From Nephromyces sp. MM_2019 (Eukaryota > Apicomplexa > Aconoidasida > Nephromycida): 44,330 bases of DNA. A model generated the notes under the pieces. The model saw only the letters and a program-made list of their open reading frames with translations. It was not told the origin of the DNA and ran no database searches. The stretch covers positions 2,731 through 47,060 of the forward strand of contig JADHZB010001686.1 in the NCBI GenBank assembly GCA_015657535.1. Direction: 5' to 3'. A program made the translations under genes and the position numbers. Positions 11,402 to 22,600 of this stretch are shown piece by piece. Numbering within the stretch: the first letter of the stretch is position 1; every line of letters starts with the position of its first letter.

Positions 11402-14400
11402 ATGGCAGGAATCCTAGGGGGGTCTCAGCGGATAGCCCTGTGCTTAAACGTATTCCTGCTATTCCTTATTCCTGGTAAGGTGAAAGCTCTCTTTTTGTGC
11501 AATGGTTCAATCTAGATAATTCTACAAACTTAGTTTTGGAAAAAGGCAGGACATAGGCACAGTGAAGCTAGCGAAAAGGTGATAGAAACATTATACTTTT
11601 ATCAAACAGTGAGTGCTAAATCAGCAGATATATACACCACTGCTTTAATGCAATTAGCAACCCTTCAGCGTGAAAATGATCGATCATAGCAAGGAGTAGC
11701 TCAATCGTTGGAGTATAAGCGACAATCATGCCGGCACCTTTCTCACGTTGTGTTTACAATAATAAGGAGAGTGCTGTCTCTTTTATTCATATATATCCCG
11801 TACTAGAGTGTTATAACTAGGCAGCACTTGATGCAACCTTCGTAGTTCTGCTTATTAGTAAGCAGAACTTCATGCAACCTTGCTGACTAAGCTTATTCGT
11901 GAGCAGCGTCTCATACTTCTGGCTAGCTACTCTGGTTATTCGTGAGCAGCATTTCATACAACCTTCCTAACTCTGCTGCATCATAAGCAACTTCAACAAA
12001 CTTATTCAAATCTCATTCCCTCTTAAAAATAGCGCTGATTTTGGCAGTCTATATGCAAGTCTTATTTTCAGCACTTTGAAATACTCGAATTTTTTGTCCT
12101 GCCATGACCAAAACAGGCCACATAATACCTTCCTATCCTTATTTTGGCTTAGAGTGCATCACATATTGATTTATAAAAGAATTTTTTTGTTCGCCAGGAA
12201 TGAAAGAGTTTGGAAGCCTCTTATATGAGGCAAATAGCGATGGTGCTACCTCCGGTGAGAAGCGCCAGAGCAAAGTATTCTTCTCTTTACTTTCATTTTG
12301 CGAAGCTAAGAAAGCAAAGGGAATTGAGTCGTACGGCTTTGAAACTGCAGAGGAGACTCGTATACAGTCTGCTTCAACCAGTCCAGATAACCTCAACAAG
12401 CTTGTGGTACCAGCGAGGAGAGGTTGTGGAAGAGGATGGTATGACCACTCGCTGCATGCTTGCGTATGGTACGACAAGAATGACCGGATCTTGCCAACTT
12501 ACGTAAGTATTCCGGTGGTTCCAAGCATATGCGGTACCTTATAATTACAGGGCAAGGTAGCCTAAAGTGAAGGAGATAACCTAAAGTTTCAGAACATACT
12601 GAGTAGTAGCTGCTACTTTTCTGATTTTTTTTATCTTGGGGTAGGCAATAGCCGATTTTTATTGAGCATGACGCTGTTTTCTTAGTGTATACTAGGCATT
12701 TTTCTAAAGTCTCTACTAGGCGTGTTTTTTTTCTAGTGCAAGTATTGGTTTTTTTGGCAGTATCTTTAGTAATCTAGAGCAGAATTATCAAAAGCTGACT
12801 AGATACGAACTAGCGTTTTTTTATATCCTTTGAGAGCATTTACAAAGTGCATTGGGAGTACTATTCGCTTTGACATCACGGTATATGTTTACATCATAAA
12901 ATGCAGGAATGTCCAGCAGGCTCCAAATTAGATGGGGAATATTGTGTGGGCTTCATCACTTCCGATTTTGAACTAGATTGCCCAAGACAGTAAGTGCATG
13001 GAAATTGCCTCTTAAATTATTCCTGTTTGTAGCATTGCTATGTATTGGGGCAGAAAGCTTACAAGCTAAATTCTCCCCTAATAGTAGTACTATTAAGACT
13101 AGTGAGCAATTGGCTGCTCAAGCAGGCAGCTTAAAGTTGCTATAGTGAATAATCCATTGAAGGAATAATAGTGTATTATTTTCAGAGAGGTAGCGCAACT
13201 TTTATTGCTAGCGGAGGAACAAGGAATGGTATTGATATATGGTGAAATCCATTATATTAGTAACTTCAGAGCTTTTTTTTTATTGTGCTACACGCGGAGT
13301 AGCAGCTTATAAGTTGTGATTTCATGCTCACACTGGTTAAGATACTAAAAATTGCAACGTGCCGGGTAGAATTAAGTAGTATGGCCACAGAAAAATACCG
13401 CTGGAAGCAGTTCTTCTTTTCTCCACAAAAAATTACTGGCGCTGAATAGACGCAACACGGCACGCAAGAAGTCAAAGAAAGTTAGAGCGACTGCAGAACA
13501 AGCTAGTCATAATTTTTGATTCTGCACACATTATTTTCATCATCTTTTGTGAAGAAAAAGCTTAAAATTGTGTGTAAAACATCGATTATACTTTGTTTCA
13601 GTGTGAGTACACCTGAATCTTCATCACAGCTTGAAATGCCTTTAATTTAGAGCTACTAATTTTTTCAAGTTAAATTTGTTTATCATATGCAGTAACTATG
13701 TGCATCTGGGAGATATCGCCTTGGTATTTGATTGAAAATAAGCTGTGGTGATTCACTAAGTTTAGTACAATACACAAAAAAAAATTTTGCAGCATGAGCT
13801 ATTCAATACTGCAAGTAGAACCATGAAAAGTGGCTACCATATGATAGGACAAAGAGGTTTCTGGTACTGTTCTTGAGTTCACCCCGCTAGAATAGCCGGC
13901 AATGTTTGCAATATTGGGAACTCTAGATACTCATCTGAGCTTTTCGACAATATTCTTTGCATCAACAAAGTACACTTTACTGTAGATGTTGGTGCTCCGC
14001 TAGCTATGTTAAATATATATCAGAGTGCAGTCATTCCTTGCTGGTAGATATCCAATAGGGAAAGTTATACGAGGCATAGCTCATGTAATGATTCTGCGTA
14101 CATTTTTTCAAGTAAAATATCATATACTGATGGTTAAATGGTTTCAGCTTTACCCCGAACTTTAACGAGCAGTGTGTTAAGGCAATTATTTACTATCCTA
14201 AGCGGGAAGTTTGCCCTGAGGTAAGCTGCAGTCCCTGCTTGATACTGGTGTTTAAAAAAGAATGCACCGCATATCTTTAGGTAAATGCGTCACATGTAGA
14301 GTCGGTAATTGACTAAATATTCATCGTCGATGAATTGGCTGCTATGAAAAGAACATCAGTTTGTTGATAGCATTTTCTCACTCTGCATGAGATCGTTACA

Positions 14401-17400
14401 ATGAACCAGACAAGCAGCAAAAACAGGATAAACAACTTGTAGAAAAATTCATAACAGTCACAACTAGATGCAGAACAAATATGACTTGTCCAAAAAGAAA
14501 CCCAATAAGAGCAAAGCAAGCATCGTGGATACCACGAAAACAATCCCTGTATTTCCAATCTTCGCTACAATCAAATGAAAGCGCGGCGTATACATCCAAT
14601 TGCAGGGAAGAGTGTTTCTTCGAAATGTTCACAGCTATTGTCAAGGCAGGAATAACATCACTGCATTTTATTGACACTAGCAAAAAAAAGCCCCAAATAG
14701 CCCAAGAAGTGAAAAAGCTACGTCGATCCTTGGAAAGATTCAGGCATGACAGGCAGCTGCGTAGTTCAGTGCTGCATTACGCTAGAAGAAGCTTAGGCCT
14801 TGTGCATTTACAAGCATTAATACTTCTTCACTGCGCTCGAAGGGGGAGGCGTATAATAAATCGTAGCTATTCGATTTGCACTGCCGCAAAAAGTGACGAT
14901 TTTTTCGCATGAGCATAGCAAATAGCTGCTATTAAAGGCCTGTTGTACGAACTTGTGCTTAGGTCAGAGAAAACTCCATTTATCGCTAGCTGAAGCTCTA
15001 AATATATTTTCAGGGCTACGAATTTAAGACATTCACAGTCGAGAGAATAAAGCAGTGTGTGCTCACAAAGTATATGGAGCCCATAAAAACTCCCAGGAAA
15101 ATACCTTCAGGCTATGGCAGCCAGGCAGCCGTCGACCACTTGTATAAGCAGCAAGATGCCTTAAGCTCAGGTTCACCTTAAGGGAATCAGAAATTTTTTG
15201 TCTAGGCAATTAACAGCTTAATCATCATCATCGTTAAAAGGAGTATTCAAGCTGTAGCCATGCATAAAGCTCACATAAAGAGAGTATTTCCGGGATTATT
15301 AATAGCAAAGGGAATAAATTCAAAATTGCTTACACTAATTAAGAAGCCATGCATTCGCAGAAAACGCAAGGGTTGAAAGGTCACGCAAGATATAAGCTTG
15401 CAGAAGTTACAGATATAGCGATTTTATGCATTAAATTGCAATTCCCTTGCAATCTATAAATTATATATGTGCAGCTTTTCGAAGAATTCGAACACGAATC
15501 GATACACACGGAACTACTGAGATTCCTTCTTTCTCCTCCAGGTGACTCGGCAGAAGATTACACCATAGCCTGCCCAGAAGACGGGAAATTGGTTAAGGTG
15601 AAAGAGACAAAGGGATATACTTGCGTCGTGCAGATACTCGTACCTCCAGAGCCGCGAAAAACATGCAAGGAGGTAAGTAGCTCAGCCAAAAAATGCCCTA
15701 TACTGATTATTATGTCGGCCTCGGTCAACATATACACAAGTTTGAGCTTCACTTACTGTACATTTTGCTGCCCTTGAACACACATCCAATGTAAAGTATG
15801 CAAGAAAGCGAAATTTCTAAAAGAGAAGCTGCTGAACTGCTTTGCACATCACTCTGAGAGCATCGGGATGCACAAACTGAGCCTCTGCTGAACTATATTT
15901 GTTGTGACGAAGTGCTCATCTGGGCAAGCTGCGACTACGTATTTCTTCAAAACATCTCCCCCTTCCCCAAACTCACAGCTTTTGAGTAGCAAAAAAGTCG
16001 TTAATCTCAGTAGTCGATAATCTCAGCTCGCAGAAAGTATTAAAGCTCTGGTGTCTTCAGGGTTTCCAATGGGTGAGTATAGGGATTTATGGAAGTTCTT
16101 GTTTACGGTTAACCCTTTATAACGCAAAAAAAATATGCCCAGCTCCAGACAAAAAGCTTGGCCCTGGATTTGGAGACTATGATACTCCAAGGTACAAGTA
16201 TGATCCAGTGCATAAGTGTGTAGCAAAGAAGGCGAGGGCGGTTGGAGGAATCTGCCCATATGGGTATGAGATGGAGCGATCTTGGTGTTATCGGAAGTTC
16301 TATTTCCCGTATTTCACAGATTGCAACAATGCCGAAGGCTTTAGGTAAGCAGCGAAGTAAACATTAGGAAATTCAACACTTTCTTGCTCAAGGATATCTT
16401 CTTTTCAATGAAAAAAGAGCTAAATTCTTGATTCCGTGCACTTCATGATAGGCTGCATAAGCTTTAAGGCTGAAAAAACTCGAGGCTTTGCGACAAAGTC
16501 TGGGAAGAGAGCTGCATGATGGTTACTTATGGTTAGCCATTTTTAATGTAAATTCCTCAAAATATCAAGCTATTTACGACGCGGCTCAGTATAAGCAGTC
16601 ATAAACAAGAGAACTATTCTGAACGACTGTAAAATATATAGAAGTTATTGAGTCCCTCCTCTGTAGACTTTGTGCATCACTCTTTAAGAAGATGAAAGGT
16701 ATCCAACTGATTCACTACTATCCATATGGTGTGCTAAAAGTACCATTGAAACCAGGTTTATGCGCATCAAAACTTCATTCCTCTCTTAAAAGTGAAATAG
16801 TTCATGACTATGACAGACGATTAGATTCCTTGGAAAAAAGTAAAAAGTCTAATTTATGATGCAAAGCTCAAGTACATGAAATACTAAGGAAAAAACTATT
16901 CAATAGAATCGGGATGATTCCTGCAACAAGCACTCAAAACAGCTACAGGAGTGCCTTACATAGCCCCGGCTTTTTTTATTAGAAAAAAAGAAGATTTTTT
17001 GCTCACAATAAAAGCATATTGCCTTCCAAGGAAAATCACAGAGCTATCGGGCTGCTTTCGGCTTTTTTTGCAGCCTGAAAAAAAGCCCTTTGGCGAATTT
17101 GTATGCATTCTTGACTGTGCAATCATTGCAGTAGTTTTTCAAAGCTCTTTTAGTGAGAATGTAGCTCTTAAAGATCAAGATATAACCACTAGTTTCTAGT
17201 AGCACGCGGAAAAAAAGTAGGATAAGCATGTGTGCGTTCTCAGTGTAATTCTATGGTATTCTCTAGTTTGACCTGGCTTTCGTAAAAAATTGGTAAAAAA
17301 TTCTTGACGTATCGAATGGGTATGCATCAGCTACTTGTGTGTGACTTCAACACCCCCCAGCTGTCTTCAAACCGCTTGAACTACTAGTGGGTTCGTCGCG

Positions 17401-17796
17401 CGTACTTGCAGTGAGAAATTAGAATAGATATAATTTGCATCCTCCTTTCAAGTACTTTTCTCTGCCAAAGAAGCTCAATGCCTGCCGCTATAGTAAGCAT
17501 AAATATCAACCGTGTTTGCTCTTTCAACTCAAGAGCGAAAAAAGCAATGCAGATTTCGTAAATTAAATTTTCACCTGTTTTATAAGTTTGTATTCATTGT
17601 TCACAGTTTCGTCTGGGATCCAGAAAAAGAGGAGGGTAGGTGCGAGTTTAATTACGATAAAACCAAGTGGCTACCCGGTCCATCCCACGGAAAGAAGAGA
17701 GACAAATTTAACGAAGCGAGAATTCAGTTACTCAGCAATCCATATGATGTAATTAGGGCCTACAATAAAGGGTTAAATACAGCTAATCCTCGATAG
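11402..17796 (+). CDS. Secreted cysteine-rich oocyst-wall-like protein (431 residues, eight exons)
   Basis: Probably a structural protein exported to the oocyst or spore wall and cross-linked by disulfides. Exons: 11402-11474, 12198-12502, 12907-12989, 14148-14220, 15014-15170, 15542-15672, 16061-16344, 17607-17796. They sum to 1296 nt, exactly 432 codons, with phase conserved at all seven GT-AG junctions. Exon 1 is a signal peptide (hydrophobic core ALCLNVFLLFLIPG, residues 12-25). Residues 26-100 are Ser/Lys-rich. From about 103 a cysteine array follows: Cys at 128, 139, 151, 163, 176 and 193 are spaced about 11-17 apart, then more to about residue 385, including six Cys-Pro dipeptides (ECPAG, DCPR, VCPEG, ACPEDG, ICPAP, ICPYG). 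There are 19 Cys after the signal. This CPxG spacing is typical of COWP/OWP family domains. The C-terminal tail of about 45 residues is Lys/Asn-rich and lacks Cys. Family assignment is from pattern only; another Cys-rich secreted protein is possible. Confidence 0.82.
11815..11985 (+). repeat. Degenerate approximately 44-bp repeat with hairpin, in intron 1
   Basis: About four units sharing GCTTATT(A/C)GT(A/G)AGCAG followed by a TCAT(G/A)CAACCTT-like segment. One unit contains CTGCTTATTAGTAAGCAG, an inverted repeat of 7-bp arms with a 4-base loop. It lies in intron 1 of the wall-protein gene and differs in kind from the TG/CA repeats elsewhere. Confidence 0.65.
14396..14683 (-). CDS. Candidate antisense membrane protein in intron 4 of the wall-protein gene
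   Basis: A 95-codon frame with a soluble-looking first half (KHSSLQLDVYAALSFDCSED) and a hydrophobic second half (ACFALIGFLFGQVIFVLHLV). A second minus frame (14313-14558) continues with FILFLLLVWFIVTIS. The plus strand of the same stretch is also open for 143 codons (14481-14912, Arg/Ser-rich, KKLRRSLERFRHD). At most one is real. I slightly prefer the minus strand because an acceptor-like aatgcag precedes DVIPALTIAV. Confidence 0.25.
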   Translation of the reverse strand: MLVSIKCSDVIPALTIAVNISKKHSSLQLDVYAALSFDCSEDWKYRDCFRGIHDACFALIGFLFGQVIFVLHLVVTVMNFSTSCLSCFCCLSGSL

Positions 17797-19645
17797 ATAT
17801 CGTGAAAACCCGCAGAAGACACAAGTTTTCATCCTCAATGGGGAGCAAATTAGGGCATATCAGAGTAACGGGATAAGAAAAAACGTAGTAATAATCACAG
17901 AAAAAGGCCTCTATATCAAAAAACAGCTGAGATGAAGAGGAGAAAATCATAAGCATAAGTTGATAGTTGAAGCCACGACGAAAGTCAGGCAACTTCCAGC
18001 CAATTAGCCAGCGCAGTTAACTGCCTTGATATATATATATTCAAAATCTAAAAGGGCTTTGTTTGCTGGGCTTCAAACAGCGGGAGGCGCTAGATGCATT
18101 TTTCAACTACCGCTCCTCTCGCCCAAAGTATATATTTCGCTTTGAGAGATTTTTTACGTGCAACAATCTGCCTGTTTTTTCGAAGCTTCTCTATTCCCAT
18201 ATCTTACTCTTAATCTTCCTACAGGAAAATTTGGTGATTTGCTGCTTTACCACCATCTCTTGCCTTATCCCTCGCTGCCATTTAGTATCTAGTTTTCCTC
18301 TTGCTGATCCTTCGTCGCCACCAAAGGGGCATAGTAACAACCTTCATGATGTAGCTAAAGATGGCGCAGAATAGCTTTTAAATGAAGAATTCATTCAAAA
18401 CCCAGTAATGGGAACTCAATTGCAGCAATTGTGGGCTAAAGGGCAACAATTAAGCCTTTTGAAACAGCTGAGGATATATAAAAGAAGGCCGCAGGCGTAC
18501 TTCTTTCAGCTGATGAAGATAAAATATAAGTAAATCCGTCGTTTCACGCTCTTAAGTATTGAGCAGCAATAATTTTGGTATCAACTTGCTGTTGGAATCA
18601 AGAAATTTCTCACAAGAAATGACGGGTTAGAACTTTCGCACACAAAATGACGGGCTACACATTTCACACATATTTGAGCTACAAGCTTTCGGATTTTTGA
18701 GGAAGTTGCCCTACGGAAAAGATATTCATAGGAGGATAGATGGGTCAGGACAAAAGCGTGATCGCCATAGTCTACCTCGAAAGCAGCATAAGGCATTGAA
18801 GTGGCATCGCGCGGCAGAAATGTATTGTTTGAAGAAAAAGCCTCAAAAAAATGCTTTACGATGATGCACATACGAATCTTCACTGTATTTGTTGGGTTAT
18901 TTCCCTTTCCATACTTTGTAACGCTTCTACAAGGAAGACAAAATCGTGAAGATTATTGCGATTAATGCTGTTTTTGATGCGCGATAAAAGCTACTAGTCA
19001 CGGATCTTAGAGTGCTTTAACCGCAGATTATTAAAGGAGGCAGTCAGTGAAACTACCGTATAGCTGAATAACTGATGTGCTTTTTTGCTCATCACTAATG
19101 ACCTATCCGATGCATCAAAATGTCTAAGAAAACTAATAACGCCAAGTTTTCCATTAGATTTTGTAGGTTAGCCACTCCAAGCAAGTAGCTAGCTCGTTTT
19201 CCTATTCGTCTTCATTTGCTGAGAAAAATAAAGTTCTGCAGCTTATTGCCAGAGCAGGAGTTGCTCACAGAAAAAAGTGAAAAAGCGAAAGAAACTGAAA
19301 GATAGCAGCTTCAGGGCGGCAACTAAAAGACACGGAATTCATAAATTCGCCCGATAAGCAAAGCAAACACACACACACAGGTGCAATTGAGTGTAAAGCA
19401 AAGATAATTCATTCAGAGAGTGAAGATTCTTCAATTGATGTTAATAATAAACTCACTCGCAGAACGAACATACATACACGTGACGAAACGCTTCATAGCT
19501 AACTTAGCAAGTCCTTCAACACAAGAGGATTCATCAAAACTCACACACACACACACACATGGGATAAAACCAAAAATAAGGGATAACTCATCTTCCTACC
19601 ATAAGACAGCAGAATTTGGGTGGGATAAAAGTGATAATTTTAAAA
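17797..19645. other. Mostly empty interval between wall-protein gene and helicase 3' end
   Basis: AT-rich unique sequence. It holds the two convergent 3' UTRs and one protein-like open frame (18581-18883, listed separately). A plus frame at 18063-18374 has an embedded acceptor-like ttcctacag but no family resemblance. CA tracts resume at about 19364. Confidence 0.4.
18581..18883 (-). CDS. Hypothetical protein (candidate, 100 residues)
   Basis: Open frame with balanced composition (FLPRDATSMPYAAFEVDYGD; FRRATSSKIRKLVAQICVK) and no low complexity. No domain, signal peptide or splice support seen. It lies between two convergent genes and may be chance. Confidence 0.3.
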   Translation of the reverse strand: MKIRMCIIVKHFFEAFSSNNTFLPRDATSMPYAAFEVDYGDHAFVLTHLSSYEYLFRRATSSKIRKLVAQICVKCVARHFVCESSNPSFLVRNFLIPTAS

Positions 19646-22600
19646 TCAACGCCGATGCTTCAAGGAAGCCACCGCTAGGCGAGTTTTATGAAGCGATATC
19701 TTCCTTCCCCATCTCCTGAAAGTAGTGTGTTATAAGCAAGCAGTAGATATGAAGTTTCAGCGACACTCAGAAATCCCGGAGTAGTTAAAAGTATTATACC
19801 TAGTGTGTTCCAGCCGAAACCCCAATAGATATTACACACATAAAACGCTAGTAAAGAGGCTAAAAATACCCCAATAATGGCCCTAAAACAAGCTTCTCAG
19901 ATATTCGCACACGCATGATCAGATATTCACATACACACACATGATCACATATTGACACACATGCTTAGGTATTCTCACACACATGATCACATATTCACAC
20001 ACATGCTCAGATATTCACATACACACACATAAATCCATACCTTCGCGTAGACTGAGAAACAGATGATTGCCTCAATTTCCTATATAAAGATTTGATGATG
20101 CGAACTGGTGAGCTGAGCTTCTTGCTACGATAGGCTCCTTCATCGATAATAATGCTTGGCATCTTAGAAAGGTAAGAGACATGAATCAATCGTTTTTTCA
20201 GCTCTTCAGATTGCATCATCTTCCTAGCTATTGCCTCTGGAAGATCTACAGCGTATCCTCTGCAGAAGAAACAAGTAAAATACTTGAAATTCATCAAAAA
20301 ATTAATTTATCTGCTTTAAGAAAAGAAATGCTTCGCTCAGAGATTGAAAAAAATTCTCAAAATTAGTAGAAAATAAAAGAAGAGATGAATAGCCAACCTA
20401 AGACACACACAAAAAAGGGCTTTAAAGGCAGCTTAAACACACAAAACGCAGTGTCAAGCATACATACTAAACATACGAAAATCAGCGTCACACACACAGT
20501 ATATACTATTTCATCAAATTCTTCCAGGACACAAAAGATCCCAAAGAGAAGAGCAATCAACACTTCAGAATACGCATATATCTCAGCAGCCTTGCTCACC
20601 TGCTAGTCATTACTATCCTTCCAATGCTGCTAGGTGAGGAGTTTTCCTCGTTGAACACACCGCATTTTTTGAGCAACGAGACTAGTTGAATTCTGCTGCT
20701 TATCCTTTGAAAGGTAGGGTCATTAAACAAAAGAGAGAGGTAGTTTGATCTCCCCGAAAGCACCGAAAAAACCGGCTGAATTCTCTTTCGTTTTTCGAGT
20801 AAGTAAAGAGCAGCTGCAAGCAGCCTGAAAATGAGCAATACAACGAAGGAAAGGGCAATATATGGGGATGTTAATAAAAGGGAAATGATGAAGAAAAGAG
20901 GTGGAGAATGCAAGGCAAGCAAAGCAAAGCATTGGGGGGGCAAACATCGCTAAATAGCTTATAGCAAGGGTGATCGACTCTTTTACCACAATCTTTAAAC
21001 CCGCTAATCTACTTGAATTTCGCAGATTCCTTAGGCTAATATCCCTCTCCCTTCCACCATTCTTCTTCTTCTTCTTCTATCCTTGTAGTTTAAATCCCTG
21101 TTTCCACCCCATTTTTCTACCCTTCTTTAACCTTTGAAGATAAAGAGTGTGTGTGAATTGAAGTTGTAGAGATCGTTGTATAGCCTTATGTTTAGAGTTC
21201 TTACTTCAATGGGAATATAAACAAACCACTGCTTCTACCCTCTCCGATGACCCCCTTGCCCACTTTAACTGCCTAAATCCACCCAACCCGACGGTCATAT
21301 TATGTTAAGGAGCTTTTCCCACATAACCCCAGCCTGTGTAGGTGGCTGTATACAAGCAACCCATCTTCTTCTACCCAAGTTTATTTGAAGATGATGCTGA
21401 AGTTAACGGATCTTCACGCTGAAACCGAGGAGGCTGTTCTATCTTTCCTCCTTTCTGATTATCAAAGTTTTCCATCAAAGGCAGAAACCTCTAAAGATGC
21501 ATCAGAACCGCTATTTCCGGGAGAATCTAACTATTACGTAAAAATTTAGCAGCTACCCTCCTACACTCTGAATGGAAAAATAGCTTCTCTCCCGTATATT
21601 TCAGCAGGAAAAAACAGCAAAGACTGCATTCTGAGATCTTCCTCAAAGACAAGAATTCAATACTAATTTTCCTGCAGAGAAAACCTCCTTTTCCAAGGGA
21701 TTATCTTATCAAGAAAACATTATATTAGCGCCTTTTGGCAGGGCTTAAACAACTAGTGCTAGAGGTGTATATACACTAGTGATCTATAACCTAAACCAAT
21801 AGTTTCACTAGTGTATATACACTAATGATATAAAAACAAAATAACTAGTTCTAGAGGTGTATGTACACTAGTGATATCAAAAAAAAGGAAAAATCAAGAG
21901 AATCTCGTATACTTTTCGTATGCAATTTATCCCAAAGAGAGAAACCCACCTGGGACCGTGTATTTCATACTGCAGAATGGCGTCCTTCTCTAAAGATGAG
22001 CCACTCACATCATATCCTAACGGCATTCCGAGTTCTTCCTCTGATTATTAACGGAAAGAAGTGAAAATACAGTTTTTTCAAGCATCAGCAACGGCAATTT
22101 CATCATTTTTTCTGAGAATTGCCTAAGAAATATCAGAGTTACTTCTCAATAATATGTGATGATGAGAAATACAAAAAAAGTTGATTTTTGATGATTTAAA
22201 ATGGCAAAAAAAAGCTCTTTAAAGTAGGCGCTTTCACCACAATAAGAATGCAAAAAAGAAGAGTATTGCACCCAAAAAAACAGCGGAAAAGGTTGAAAAT
22301 ATCGCAAAAATTTTACCAATTTTATCCAGGAAAACTCTTCGTATATCATCTTCTGAAGGTAGATGCATCTTCTCAAAAGGCTAAAAGATTGTAAAATTGA
22401 AGAAACTCGGAAGATTTCATTGAACAACTAGCTTTGCCAAGAAGCAGCAATATTTGAAGATTTAATGCAAAAAAATTTCCTTTACGAGAAATTGGCTTGA
22501 AAGAGGTGAAGTTCAAGGCTATTGGATCGAAAAAAAGCTGCTTAGGGCGTGATTTTCATTGTATAGGGAATCTTTCTGCATACACACACGCCCTATTCTT

